DNA of 64,000 nucleotides from Kosakonia oryziphila (GTDB lineage Bacteria; Pseudomonadota; Gammaproteobacteria; Enterobacterales; Enterobacteriaceae): NCBI RefSeq assembly GCF_900094795.1, contig NZ_FMBC01000001.1, positions 1 to 64,000 of the forward strand, read 5' to 3'. Shown piece by piece: positions 46,728 to 55,567 of this stretch (position 1 is its first letter; each line of letters starts with the position of its first letter). The notes under the pieces were generated by a model. It saw only the letters and a program-made list of their open reading frames with translations, ran no database searches and was not told where the DNA came from. The position numbers and the translations under genes were made by a program.

Positions 46728-47399
46728 ATGGGAAATAGCCACAAAAAGGGAAACGTCGCCATTATTGAAAAGTGCGCAATGAGTCGGGAGGGATTACGAC
46801 ATTTATTTAGTGAATCGTCTATTAATCAGTATTCGTTTCATTTTTTTAACGAACAGTCAGTGTTTCATCAGGCATTGAAGCACACGTCCTTTTTTTCCGT
46901 TATCTATTCACTTTTGGGACACAGGAAAGAGCGGAGGGAGTGTCTGGTGTGTTTACACTGGCTTTCGCTTTCTTGCCCCGATGTTCAGCATATTGTTCTG
47001 GCGGGAGACGATCGAGAAGCCCAGTTGGTTGGGCATCTCTCTCCCTTGAGATTGCATGGTATTTTGAGCAAATCGTCTCCGCTGCCTGTGTTACAGGAGC
47101 AACTGGGGATGCTACTGGGTGAAACACAGCGTATTAATGAAAACATGATCAATAATTGGTACGTGAGCCAGTGCCGGATGCTCAGCCCTACAGAATGGGA
47201 GCTTCTGAATTATCTGAGGCGCGGTTTTTCGCTGGTCGAGATCGCCTCGTTGTTGGATCGGAATGTGAAAACTATTCGCGCGCATAAATTCAACGCGATG
47301 ACGAAGCTGGGCGTTACGTCTGACATCGGGTTATTGGATGCCGCAGACATTTTGACCTGGAGTCCACCAGCGCCTTGTTCAACGTCGGAGTTGATGTAG
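46728..47399 (+). CDS. bglJ: LuxR-type regulator BglJ
   Basis: 223 residues. The N-terminus (KKGNVAIIEKCAMSREGLRH) and the C-terminal LuxR helix-turn-helix (LSPTEWELLNYLRRGFSLVE, LLDRNVKTIRAHKFNAMTKL) match E. coli BglJ, which forms heterodimers with RcsB to activate bgl and leuO. Position behind yjjQ agrees. No bgl operon is in the window. Confidence 0.88.
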   Translation: MGNSHKKGNVAIIEKCAMSREGLRHLFSESSINQYSFHFFNEQSVFHQALKHTSFFSVIYSLLGHRKERRECLVCLHWLSLSCPDVQHIVLAGDDREAQLVGHLSPLRLHGILSKSSPLPVLQEQLGMLLGETQRINENMINNWYVSQCRMLSPTEWELLNYLRRGFSLVEIASLLDRNVKTIRAHKFNAMTKLGVTSDIGLLDAADILTWSPPAPCSTSELM

Positions 47400-47454
47400 T
47401 TCAGAGATGTTTAAGCGCCAGGCGTACTGTATTGCTGTGCCTGGCGCTGCGACG

Positions 47455-47913
47455 TTACAGGCAAACGTCAATCCATTTTGCGCGGGTAAGTTCAACCATT
47501 CGCTCAGGGGAAATACGGACTGCGCTGTGGGTGGCTCCTGCAGCGGGCAGGACTTCCGGATACTGTTTTAATGAGATATCACAGTAGATTGCCAACGGGT
47601 TTTCTAAGCCAAACGGACAGACACCGCCCACCGGATGCCCGGTAACCACAACGACCTCATCGCTGCTCAGCATGCGTGCTTTCGCGCCAAAGGTGTTTTT
47701 CAGTTTTTTGTTATCCAGGCGCGCGTCGCCTTTAGCAACGACGAGGATAACTTCGTTTTTCACTTTTAATGACAGCGTCTTGGCGATTTGTCCTGGTTCA
47801 ACATGGTGCGCGGCAGCGGCCAGTGCAACGGTCGCGGTACTTTGGTTCAGCTCAATAATATCGATATCGGGGGCGTTGTCGGCAAAGAATTGCCGCACGG
47901 ACTGCAAACTCAT
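47455..47913 (-). CDS. YbaK/EbsC-family aminoacyl-tRNA deacylase
   Basis: 152 residues. YbaK/ProX-type editing domain: KTLSLKVKNEVILVVAKGDA (about 45-64), the lysine-containing LDNKKLKNTFGAKARML, and GHPVGGVCPFGLENPLAIYC (about 91-110), the substrate-pocket loop. Family members hydrolyse mischarged Cys- or Ala-tRNAPro and similar. Which tRNA this one edits cannot be told. AGGAG precedes the ATG. Convergent with bglJ. Confidence 0.88.
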   Translation of the reverse strand: MSLQSVRQFFADNAPDIDIIELNQSTATVALAAAAHHVEPGQIAKTLSLKVKNEVILVVAKGDARLDNKKLKNTFGAKARMLSSDEVVVVTGHPVGGVCPFGLENPLAIYCDISLKQYPEVLPAAGATHSAVRISPERMVELTRAKWIDVCL

Positions 47914-48027
47914 GATGTTCTCCTGACTGGGATCGCTATTAATCTGTCATAAGCCTGTTAGCCATGTAAATATCCCGATGTAACAAAGCGCTCTACAAAG
48001 TTTCTCGATCACCTTCACAATCGAGGA

Positions 48028-48048
48028 AACCGGTTACAGTAACCGGTT
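48028..48048. promoter_or_regulatory. Perfect 21-bp palindromic operator before the PTS EIIC gene
   Basis: AACCGGTTAC, a central A, then GTAACCGGTT: 10 bp mirrored exactly. The CCGG-centred half-sites resemble LacI/GalR-family operators. It lies about 200 bp before the EIIC start. A 36-codon frame (48121-48231) with a weak ribosome-binding site lies between and could be a leader peptide. Nothing else is seen in 47914-48249. Confidence 0.65.
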
Positions 48049-48249
48049 GCAGTGTCCACATCGCGGGTTAATACTCATTTTGTCCTTCCTTCTGTACATA
48101 AAATTAAAAAAGAGCCGTCTATGAAACCTACACTGCTTTGTCGTAATGCTGGTTTAAAAAACCGCATGGTTTCAAACCTAAAAATGGATCGCTGCACGGC
48201 AAAACATTCGCTAGTGCGCTTATTTTTATAGTCTGACAGGAGAGCTGAT

Positions 48250-49590
48250 ATGTCTGCTAACCATGCTGCGTTTAACCTGATTTTCCGGTTTATAGAAAAC
48301 TATGTCAGCCCGATCGCCGGGCGGATCTCTTCTCAACGTCATGTTATGGCCATCCGTGACGGCTTTATTTCTGCGATGCCGTTTATGATTGTTGGCTCAT
48401 TCTTATTGGTCTTTGCCTATCCGCCTTTTTCACCGGATACCACCTGGGGCTTTGCGCGCGCCTGGCTGGATCTGGCGAAACAGTATGAAGGGCGGATCCT
48501 TTCGCCTTTCGATATGACGATGGGCATTATGTCTATTTATATCTGTGCGGCGATTGCTTATAACCTTGGTAAGCATTACGTGAAGTCGCATCAGCTCGAT
48601 CCTTTCATGTGCGCAATGCTGTCGCTGATGGCGTTTTTACTGGTTGCGGCCCCAAAAACTAACGGTACGCTTCCGGTAGACAGCCTGGGCGGAACCGGTA
48701 TTTTCACCGCGATACTAGTGGCGATTTACTGTGTCGAAATGATGCGTTTCCTGAAGGCACACAATATTGGTATCCGTCTGCCGGACCAGGTGCCGCCGAT
48801 GATCAAAAACTCGTTTGATCTGCTAATCCCGGTGCTTGTCGTTGTACTGACTCTCTACCCGTTAAGCCTGCTGATCCAGTCGCAGTTCACTATGCTCATC
48901 CCACAGGCGATTATGGCACTGTTCAAACCACTGGTAGCGGCAGCGGATTCTCTGCCGGCGATCCTGCTGGCGGTGATTATTGCTCATCTGTTGTGGTTTG
49001 CCGGTATTCACGGCGCGGCGATTGTTTCGGGCATGTTGCAAATGTTCTGGTTAACCAATCTGGGGATCAACCAGAGCGCGCTGGCGCAGGGCGCGCCGTT
49101 GCCGCACATCTTTATGGAAGCGTTCTGGACTTTCTTTATCGTAATAGGCGGTTCCGGCGCGACAATGGGGCTGGTGTTCTGCTATTTACGCAGCCGCTCG
49201 GTTCATTTGCGCTCGATTGGTCGGTTGAGCGTAGTACCCAGTATCTTCAATATCAATGAACCAGTGATTTTCGGCACTCCGATTGTCATGAATCCGGTGT
49301 TCTTTATTCCTTTCCTGTTGGCGCCAACGGTGAACGCCATTGTTGCGTGGGCAGCCATGAAGCTGGATCTGATCGGCAGAGTGATTTCTGTTGTGCCGTG
49401 GACTGCGCCTGCGCCGATTGGCGGAGCGTGGGCGCTCGGCTGGGATTTCCGTGCCGCGATTCTTGTCATACTGCTCGCCTGTATTTCTGCTGTTATCTAT
49501 TTCCCCTTCTTTAAAGTGTATGAGAAACAGCTCCTGGAACAGGAGGCGGAAGAAGCACAGCGTACAGAGGATGAAAAACAGATCGCTTAA
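48250..49590 (+). CDS. Orphan PTS EIIC, cellobiose/lactose family
   Basis: 446 residues, about ten hydrophobic segments. ChbC/CelB-type motifs: RHVMAIRDGFISAMPFMIVG (about 29-48), HLLWFAGIHGAAIVSG (about 246-261) and the substrate loop FNINEPVIFGTPIVMNPVFF (about 334-353). The acidic tail EQEAEEAQRTEDEKQIA is soluble. No EIIA, EIIB, glycosidase or regulator gene adjoins it, so it must use shared PTS components from elsewhere. Inserted between bglJ and fhuF. GGAGAG precedes the ATG. Confidence 0.88.
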   Translation: MSANHAAFNLIFRFIENYVSPIAGRISSQRHVMAIRDGFISAMPFMIVGSFLLVFAYPPFSPDTTWGFARAWLDLAKQYEGRILSPFDMTMGIMSIYICAAIAYNLGKHYVKSHQLDPFMCAMLSLMAFLLVAAPKTNGTLPVDSLGGTGIFTAILVAIYCVEMMRFLKAHNIGIRLPDQVPPMIKNSFDLLIPVLVVVLTLYPLSLLIQSQFTMLIPQAIMALFKPLVAAADSLPAILLAVIIAHLLWFAGIHGAAIVSGMLQMFWLTNLGINQSALAQGAPLPHIFMEAFWTFFIVIGGSGATMGLVFCYLRSRSVHLRSIGRLSVVPSIFNINEPVIFGTPIVMNPVFFIPFLLAPTVNAIVAWAAMKLDLIGRVISVVPWTAPAPIGGAWALGWDFRAAILVILLACISAVIYFPFFKVYEKQLLEQEAEEAQRTEDEKQIA

Positions 49591-49617
49591 AACAGACGGA
49601 ACCGGGAATATCATTAA

Positions 49618-49636
49618 GGGAGGCGTAACGCCTCCC
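49618..49636. terminator. Bidirectional terminator between EIIC and fhuF
   Basis: GGGAGGCG/CGCCTCCC with a TAA loop lies between the convergent EIIC and fhuF stop codons. Confidence 0.75.
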
Positions 49637-49639
49637 GGA

Positions 49640-50428
49640 TTATTTCAGTGTACAGTCGCCGCACTGTTGCACATCCGGCAACCGGTAACGCTGGCAGCAG
49701 GTACGACGTACCAGCGCACCCTCGCGCAGCACGACAGTGCGCCACAGCGGGTTGTCGCTGCCGTCGGAAAGCTGTTTTTCGAAGAAGCAGGTCTGGCGTA
49801 ACGCCGTGACGCGTGCTTCACCCAGCCGCGGGATCATCTCTCCCAGACACCAGTTGATCAGATAGCCGATGTTGCTCCAGATAAGTTTGCCATTGATATC
49901 GCCCGTCGCTTCCAGTGCCTGAACTACCGGGAGTATTGCCTGCAAAGCCAGTGCGGTAATCCGCTGCGCATCATTTTGTGAGGTCAACTGATAGTCCTGC
50001 TGTACCTCAATCCAGAAACAGGCCGCGCGGCCTGTCTCATGAAATTCAACGTGAAAATGTTCAGGCGCGAGCCTAATCGCGCTTTTTTGCGTTAACAATG
50101 CCAGTAGCAAGGGTGGCACCATTAATCCCAGATACCACTGTGCCCATAGTGACAGCAGCGGTTTATTTTCGCGCGGCTGTGCCATTTGGTGACGGTAAAT
50201 ATGATCGGAATACGTCGCAATCAGCGATTGTAGCGCCGCTGGCCGTGACCATTCTGCCAGCGTCTGTGCTTGTCTGGGCACGGGTTCATTAAAGTGGATA
50301 AAATCGAGCAGATGGGCGCGCGTGCTGGCGATAGTTTCCCGCATGGCATTAGCCAGCGAATTGCGCTCATCAACGAGATGGTTTCGCCAGATAACATGTT
50401 CAGTGATCGATGCGGTACGGTAAGTCAT
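49640..50428 (-). CDS. fhuF: Siderophore-iron reductase FhuF
   Basis: 262 residues from the ATG at 50428, as in E. coli; the longer frame crosses the Fur box. The C-terminal 2Fe-2S motif CCQRYRLPDVQQCGDC (Cys-Cys-x10-Cys-x2-Cys) is diagnostic. The middle contains HFHVEFHETGRAACFWIEVQ. FhuF reduces ferric hydroxamate siderophores in the cytoplasm. A strong Fur box lies just upstream of its start. Confidence 0.96.
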   Translation of the reverse strand: MTYRTASITEHVIWRNHLVDERNSLANAMRETIASTRAHLLDFIHFNEPVPRQAQTLAEWSRPAALQSLIATYSDHIYRHQMAQPRENKPLLSLWAQWYLGLMVPPLLLALLTQKSAIRLAPEHFHVEFHETGRAACFWIEVQQDYQLTSQNDAQRITALALQAILPVVQALEATGDINGKLIWSNIGYLINWCLGEMIPRLGEARVTALRQTCFFEKQLSDGSDNPLWRTVVLREGALVRRTCCQRYRLPDVQQCGDCTLK

Positions 50429-50449
50429 GATGCTGGCTGGATTTGGAGT

Positions 50450-50468
50450 GTAAATGATAATTATTAAC
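50450..50468. promoter_or_regulatory. Fur box upstream of fhuF
   Basis: GTAAATGATAATTATTAAC matches the 19-bp Fur consensus at 15 positions, 22 bp before the fhuF ATG. Confidence 0.85.
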
Positions 50469-50530
50469 AATCCTATCCACGGGTAAAATCGATAGCAAGA
50501 CTTTTATCGTAAAGTTAGCACTGCTACCCC

Positions 50531-51595
50531 TCAGGCGAGGCGCAATTCGTCGCTTACCAGAATATTGTTACGACCCAAATGCTTAGCTTCATATAACGCT
50601 TTATCTGCCCGCTCAATAGCTGCATCGATATTGTCATCCAGCAATGGTGCAATACCAATGCTGACAGTGACATTAGTGGCGACGCTTTCATTAAACATAT
50701 GTGGGATCTTCAGATCGTACACTTTCTGACGAATGCGTTCGGCAGCCAGACGCGCATGTTCCAGATCGGTATTATTCATCAGGATCATGAATTCTTCACC
50801 ACCAAAGCGCGCGACAATATCGCGGGAACGCACAGCATCACGCAACGCCGCTGAGACACGAATCAGCGCTTGATCGCCCATCGTATGGCCATAGTGATCG
50901 TTATAAGCTTTGAAGTGGTCAATATCCAGCAGCAGCACAAACCGCGAACTATCATCCAGCGCCAGCAGGTTATCGATTTTGGATTGCATCCCGCGGCGGT
51001 TATATAAGCCGGTAAGAGGGTCCAGCATGCTCAAATCGTTCAGCGTTTTACGTTCCTGCATTAAACGGTTCATTAACGCCTGGGCGAAACTATCATTACG
51101 CTTCTGAATCGCATGTTGTATGGCGATACCTAATACTGGCAAAGCAAAACTAAATATTAAACGGAGCTCGTTCTCCGATCCGGAGAAATAGAGGCAAGCG
51201 GCGAAGACCGGCAGTGAGTGCAGCAGAAATGCGGTAATGTTATTAGAAAAAGCAATCGAACCAATAAAGAGGACATTCAGCAGGGCGATCAGCAAGTAGG
51301 ATGAGGAGTTATGCTGGAATAAACCAATCTTCATGATCACATGCCATGCCCAAAGGCTACCGAACATAAGAGAAATCAAGGGGATATTGATTTTCTTTTT
51401 CGGATAGAATCTGTGCCATCCAGGCAACACAGCGCTCACCGCAAAAATAAGACACCCTGGCAGCGTGAAGACACGCTGGTTATAGAGCGGCAGAGCCATG
51501 GAGGACATTGCTGAGAGTGCATTGAGTAGCAAGAAGAGTCGCAGGGATAGTCGATATCTCTTGTTACACAGAGATTGCCAGGTTTGTAATGTCAT
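50531..51595 (-). CDS. Membrane diguanylate cyclase (GGDEF)
   Basis: 354 residues. Five or six hydrophobic segments (about 15-160) form an uncharacterised membrane sensor. They precede a GGDEF domain (about 190-350) with LTGLYNRRGM, LDIDHFKAYNDHYGHTMGDQ and the catalytic RFGGEEFMIL. The inhibitory RxxD site (RSRD) stands five residues before GGEEF, so product feedback is expected. Makes cyclic di-GMP. It stands between fhuF and yjjZ, which are neighbours in E. coli, so it is an insertion here. Confidence 0.92.
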   Translation of the reverse strand: MTLQTWQSLCNKRYRLSLRLFLLLNALSAMSSMALPLYNQRVFTLPGCLIFAVSAVLPGWHRFYPKKKINIPLISLMFGSLWAWHVIMKIGLFQHNSSSYLLIALLNVLFIGSIAFSNNITAFLLHSLPVFAACLYFSGSENELRLIFSFALPVLGIAIQHAIQKRNDSFAQALMNRLMQERKTLNDLSMLDPLTGLYNRRGMQSKIDNLLALDDSSRFVLLLDIDHFKAYNDHYGHTMGDQALIRVSAALRDAVRSRDIVARFGGEEFMILMNNTDLEHARLAAERIRQKVYDLKIPHMFNESVATNVTVSIGIAPLLDDNIDAAIERADKALYEAKHLGRNNILVSDELRLA

Positions 51596-51823
51596 ACATA
51601 AAAATCGTTATTTATCCGCAGCTTATGGATATACTGTGAGTTGATAAGGAAAGAAATAACGCGAAGAAACAGTCATCGCGAAAAATTAGTGATTTGGATT
51701 TTTATTTAAGCAATGCTTAATTTATCACCTTAATGAATGCCTGTCATCAGAAGATGGAGCGATCTCTATATATTGTGATAACAGCAGCATGCTGACAAAT
51801 GAGAATTTATGTCATATGCTATT

Positions 51824-51842
51824 GGTTGTCATTATCAATATC
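51824..51842. promoter_or_regulatory. Fur-like box upstream of yjjZ
   Basis: On the minus strand the site reads GATATTGATAATGACAACC, close to the Fur consensus in its left two thirds, 12 bp before the yjjZ start codon. Confidence 0.55.
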
Positions 51843-51854
51843 AGAGATGGAAAC

Positions 51855-52094
51855 ATGTTGCAGCGAACGCTGGGAAGTGGTTGGGGGATCGTCCTGGCGG
51901 GCATGATTGTTGCTGGTCTTGCACTGGCTGATCTTTCGAACGACGCATGGCGGATGGTGATTTTGCTGGGTTTATTGCTGACTCCGGCGATGCTTTATCA
52001 TAAGCGGTTACGGCATTTTGTTCTGTTGCCTTCGGGCATTGCTCTGGTCGGGGGAATGATAATGATGCTGTTGAACTTGAAAACGATGGTGTAA
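51855..52094 (+). CDS. yjjZ: DUF1435 small membrane protein YjjZ
   Basis: 79 residues from the ATG at 51855; the longer frame at 51789 overlaps the Fur box. Three hydrophobic stretches, starting MLQRTLGSGWGIVLAGMIVA. Its position between fhuF and the leuQPV tRNA genes matches E. coli yjjZ. Function unknown; the upstream Fur-like box suggests iron repression. Confidence 0.8.
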   Translation: MLQRTLGSGWGIVLAGMIVAGLALADLSNDAWRMVILLGLLLTPAMLYHKRLRHFVLLPSGIALVGGMIMMLLNLKTMV

Positions 52095-52114
52095 CAGAGG
52101 AGATATAAGATATC

Positions 52115-52200
52115 TGGTGCGAGGGGGGGGACTTGAACCCCCACGTCCGAAGGACACTAACACCTGAAGCTAGCGCGTCTACCAATTCCGCCACCTTCGC
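52115..52200 (-). tRNA. leuV: tRNA-Leu (CAG), promoter-distal copy
   Basis: 86 nt including encoded CCA, running from 52200 to 52115. It starts GCGAAGGTGGCGGAATTGG. The anticodon loop is TTCAGGT (anticodon CAG), the T-arm GGTTCAAGTCC is intact, and the long variable arm is TGTCCTTCGGACG, one base shorter than in the promoter-proximal copy. Gene symbol by position in the E. coli leuQPV operon. Confidence 0.95.
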
Positions 52201-52228
52201 ACAGTCATCTTAATATCTACGTGGTTTA

Positions 52229-52314
52229 TGGTGCGAGGGGGGGGACTTGAACCCCCACGTCCGTAAGGCCACTAACACCTAAGCTAGCGCGTCTACCAAT
52301 TCCGCCACCTTCGC
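52229..52314 (-). tRNA. leuP: tRNA-Leu-like gene with one-base deletion in the anticodon loop
   Basis: 86 nt, nearly identical to its two neighbours, but the anticodon arm reads CTAGC-TTAGGT-GTTAG. The 7-base loop TTCAGGT of the other copies has lost its C, the first anticodon base. The acceptor, D, T and variable arms are intact. A 6-base loop is likely inactive; otherwise the loop would present AGG, a proline-codon anticodon, on a leucine tRNA body. Confidence 0.9.
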
Positions 52315-52342
52315 ACAGTGCGAGCGATATCTACGTGGTTTA

Positions 52343-52429
52343 TGGTGCGAGGGGGGGGACTTGAACCCCCACGTCCGTAAGGCCACTAACACCTGAAGCT
52401 AGCGCGTCTACCAATTCCGCCACCTTCGC
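52343..52429 (-). tRNA. leuQ: tRNA-Leu (CAG), promoter-proximal copy
   Basis: 87 nt from 52429 to 52343 with encoded CCA, anticodon loop TTCAGGT, variable arm TGTCCTTACGGACG, all arms paired. The standard copy of the array, closest to the operon promoter. Confidence 0.97.
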
Positions 52430-52470
52430 ATACCATCAATACTTTTGAAGTATCGTTACCACGGAGGCGC

Positions 52471-52498
52471 ATTCTAGATGTTTTCAACTTTTCGTCAA
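52471..52498 (-). promoter_or_regulatory. Promoter of the leucine tRNA operon
   Basis: On the minus strand TTGACG, 16 bp, TAGAAT, followed by a GC-rich discriminator (GCGCC). These are features of a strong stringently controlled stable-RNA promoter, about 40 bp upstream of the first tRNA. Confidence 0.85.
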
Positions 52499-52566
52499 TA
52501 GTTAATTGCTGAGAACAACACTGATTGCTGCAAAAATGGACGCTGTGAATGGGTAAAAAGAGAAGC

Positions 52567-52589
52567 CCCGGCGAACAGCGCTCGCCGGG
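52567..52589 (-). terminator. Terminator of rsmC
   Basis: CCCGGCGA/TCGCCGGG stem with a 7-base loop. On the minus strand it is followed by GCTTCTCTTTTT. Confidence 0.8.
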
Positions 52590-52599
52590 AAAAGATCGA

Positions 52600-53628
52600 T
52601 TATTTCAGCGCCTGGCGCGTCATTACAGTGCGGTAAACTTTGAAACGTCCGGTCTGCGCGATCACTTCATGGAAACCGAAGGTCTGATCTAATACTTCCG
52701 GGTACGGCAGGAAGGCGTTAGCGACAATGCGCAGCTCGCCGCCGCTGTTCAGATGACGCACCGCACCGCGTATCAACGTCTGCGCAGCTTCAAAACTGGT
52801 TTGCAGGCCATCATGGAACGGCGGATTGGAGATGATCATATCGAAGCGACCAGTGACTTCAGAGAAGACATTGCTGGCAAAAACCTCCCCTTCAAAGCCG
52901 TTGGCGGCAAGTGTCGCGCGGCTGGCTTCTACCGCCGGAGCGGAAACGTCGCACAGGGTTAAACGCACTTTCGGCGAATGGCTCGCCAGCACTGCGGCCA
53001 ACACACCGGCGCCGCAGCCAACATCCAGCACTTTACCTTTCGTGTGCGGTGTCAGGGTCGAGAGCAACAACTGGCTGCCCACATCTAATCCGTCGCGGCT
53101 AAAGACCCCTGGCAGGGTTTTAATCGTTAGATCGCCCAGCGCATACTCGCCCCAGAAACCATTCGCATCAAACTCAGGTTTCTTCTCCAGACGGCCGTAA
53201 TACAGGCCGCAGCGACGCGCGCTGTCTATTTTGTTGAGCGGGCAATATGCAGCCAGCATCTGCTCGGCGCTTCGCACGCCGCTACGGTTTTCGCCGACGA
53301 CGAAAATATCGCAGCCAACTGGCAGCAGCGACAGCAGGTTCATTAGTTGAAACTGCGCTTCGGGTTTATTTTTTGGCCAGTAATAGATCAGCGTATCGAC
53401 CTCGCCGATCGTATTATTGTCAGCGACCAGGCTGTAACAGGCGCGTTCGCCCATCTGCTGGCTTAAGGTTTGCCACTGGTGAAACTGTTGTGTCCAGGCA
53501 CGGCTTTCAGCCGTCTCCAGACGAGCTGGCAGGTCATCCTGCAAATCACCGGCAAACAGAATGCGGTTGGTTTCGAAATCGTCACTGTGGCGCAGCAAGA
53601 CTTCACTTGCCGGGGTAAAAGCAGACAT
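52600..53628 (-). CDS. rsmC: 16S rRNA G1207 methyltransferase RsmC
   Basis: 342 residues. Two tandem methyltransferase-like domains are present. The C-terminal one has the SAM motif [17 protein letters not shown] (about 198-214) and the catalytic [11 protein letters not shown] (about 264-274, NPPF). Methylates N2 of G1207 in 16S rRNA. It is divergent from holD as in E. coli. Confidence 0.95.
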   Translation of the reverse strand: MSAFTPASEVLLRHSDDFETNRILFAGDLQDDLPARLETAESRAWTQQFHQWQTLSQQMGERACYSLVADNNTIGEVDTLIYYWPKNKPEAQFQLMNLLSLLPVGCDIFVVGENRSGVRSAEQMLAAYCPLNKIDSARRCGLYYGRLEKKPEFDANGFWGEYALGDLTIKTLPGVFSRDGLDVGSQLLLSTLTPHTKGKVLDVGCGAGVLAAVLASHSPKVRLTLCDVSAPAVEASRATLAANGFEGEVFASNVFSEVTGRFDMIISNPPFHDGLQTSFEAAQTLIRGAVRHLNSGGELRIVANAFLPYPEVLDQTFGFHEVIAQTGRFKVYRTVMTRQALK

Positions 53629-53767
53629 TAATGGGGTTCCTCGTTTAACTCAGGCGGCGATTATACACGTTATCCTTCAAACTGCCTCTTTGTTGACGAG
53701 TGTCGTTAATGGCGCATTTTCGCCGAGTTTGCTATATTTGCGCGCCTGACCACAGGAGTGTTTCGCT

Positions 53768-54181
53768 ATGACTTCCCGACGCGACTGGCAATTACAGCAA
53801 CTGGGCATTACTCAGTGGAGCTTGCGACGCCCGGCAGTGTTGCAGGGCGAAATCGCCATTTCGCTGCCTGCGCATATTCGTCTGGTGATGGTCGCTTTTG
53901 AACCGCCGATGCTTGCTGAACCGCTGGTGAGCGACGTACTGCGTGCGCTTACCATTACGGCGGATCAGGTATTACAGTTGACGCCGGATCGCGTCGCGAT
54001 GCTACCGCCGGGTAGCCAGTGCAACAGTTGGTGGCTGGGTGTCGATGAGCCGCAGTCGCTGGCGGGTGCACAGGTCGCGACGCCCAGCGTGGATGAATTA
54101 CGCACTAACCCTGCGGCACGCGCCGCGTTATGGCAACAAATCTGCGAACATGAACACGATTTCTTCCCTCAGCACGGCTGA
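53768..54181 (+). CDS. holD: DNA polymerase III psi subunit
   Basis: 137 residues: MTSRRDWQLQQLGITQWSLR then RPAVLQGEIAISLPAHIRLV, the conserved HolD N-terminus that contacts chi, and the C-terminal ALWQQICEHEHDF. Psi bridges chi to the clamp loader. The next gene, rimI, starts inside its last 32 bp, the arrangement found in E. coli. Confidence 0.95.
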   Translation: MTSRRDWQLQQLGITQWSLRRPAVLQGEIAISLPAHIRLVMVAFEPPMLAEPLVSDVLRALTITADQVLQLTPDRVAMLPPGSQCNSWWLGVDEPQSLAGAQVATPSVDELRTNPAARAALWQQICEHEHDFFPQHG

Positions 54182-54590
54182 TTTAGCCCGCGCATATCAG
54201 ATTGAAACCCGGGCGCATGCCTTCCCCTGGAGCGAAAAGACCTTCGCCAGCAATCAAGGGGAGCGCTACCTCAACTACCGGCTAATGGTGGGCGATGAGA
54301 TGGCGGCTTTCGCCATTACGCAAGTCGTGCTGGATGAAGCCACTTTGTTTAACATCGCGGTTGATCCCGCATGGCAACGCAAAGGGTTTGGCCGCCAGTT
54401 GCTGGAACATCTGATCCGCGAACTGGAAGCCCGCGAGGTATTAACCCTGTGGCTGGAAGTGCGCGCTTCCAACGTGGGCGCGATTGCACTGTATGAAAGT
54501 TTAGGGTTTAACGAGGCGACAATCCGCCGCAATTACTATCCCACCGCCAACGGGCGCGAAGACGCGATAGTAATGGCTCTGTCAATTTAA
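54150..54590 (+). CDS. rimI: Ribosomal protein S18 alanine N-acetyltransferase
   Basis: 146 residues from the ATG at 54150, overlapping holD in another frame. GNAT fold with the acetyl-CoA loop VDPAWQRKGFGRQLLEHLI (about 71-89) and the end YPTANGREDAIVMAL. FPWSEKTFASNQGERYLNYR is RimI-specific. Acetylates the N-terminal Ala of ribosomal protein S18. Confidence 0.95.
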   Translation: MNTISSLSTADLARAYQIETRAHAFPWSEKTFASNQGERYLNYRLMVGDEMAAFAITQVVLDEATLFNIAVDPAWQRKGFGRQLLEHLIRELEAREVLTLWLEVRASNVGAIALYESLGFNEATIRRNYYPTANGREDAIVMALSI

Positions 54591-54602
54591 AAAGGTGATG
54601 TA

Positions 54603-55270
54603 ATGAAATGGGACTGGATACTCTTTGATGCTGACGAAACGCTGTTTACCTTTGATGCGTTTGGCGGCTTACAACGGATGTTTCTTGACTATAGCGTGAC
54701 ATTCACCGACCAGGACTTTCTTGAATATCAGTCTATTAATAAGCCGCTGTGGGTTGATTACCAGAATGGCGCCATCACCGCGCTGCAACTGCAACACCGC
54801 CGTTTTCAGGGTTGGTCTGAGCGTCTGAACGTTCCGGCGGGTTCGCTGAACGACGCGTTTCTTAATGCGATGGCTGAGATTTGCGCTCCGCTGCCGGGTG
54901 CCGTTTCTCTGCTCGATAGCCTGAAAGGCAAGGCGAAGCTGGGTATTATTACCAACGGTTTTACCGCGTTGCAGCAAATTCGTCTGGAACGCACCGGTTT
55001 GCGCGACTATTTTGATTTATTGGTTATTTCCGAAGAAGTCGGTGTCGCCAAACCCGATCGCCGTATTTTCGATCATGCGCTACAACTGGCCGACAACCCG
55101 GATCGTGAGCGCGTCATGATGGTGGGCGATACGGCAGAATCTGACATTCTGGGCGGCATCAACGCCGGGCTATCCACCTGCTGGCTGAATGCGCACAATC
55201 GCGCACTACCTGAAGGCATTAACCCGACCTGGACCGTAACGTCCCTGAACGAACTGGAGCAACGCCTGTG

Positions 55271-55280
<10 letters not shown>
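54603..55280 (+). CDS. yjjG: Pyrimidine 5'-nucleotidase YjjG (HAD)
   Basis: 225 residues. HAD motif I is [14 protein letters not shown] (about 4-17), motif II IITNG, motif III KPDRRIF and motif [14 protein letters not shown] house-cleaning dephosphorylase of dUMP/UMP/dTMP and modified nucleotides. Its last residues, Cys-Ile-Pro, and the stop (tgt-ata-ccc-taa) are supplied by the interspersed repeat beginning at 55271, so the repeat inserted at the very 3' end of the gene. GGTGATGT precedes the ATG. Confidence 0.95.
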
Positions 55281-55467
<187 letters not shown>

Positions 55468-55567
55468 AACATTGATTGTCTGCACTTTACTGTTGAGTAC
55501 AATAGCCGCATTTTTCGTATTTCATCGCGTGGTCTGAGGCCGCGCAATTACACAGAAGATTTTTATT

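Noticed and set aside
48121-48231. Separate annotation of a 36-codon leader peptide before the PTS EIIC
   Set aside because: The ribosome-binding site is weak and there is no supporting conservation; mentioned only within the operator entry.
52115-52429. Treating all three tRNA-Leu genes as identical functional copies
   Set aside because: Base-by-base comparison shows the middle copy lacks one base of the anticodon loop, and the first has a shorter variable arm.
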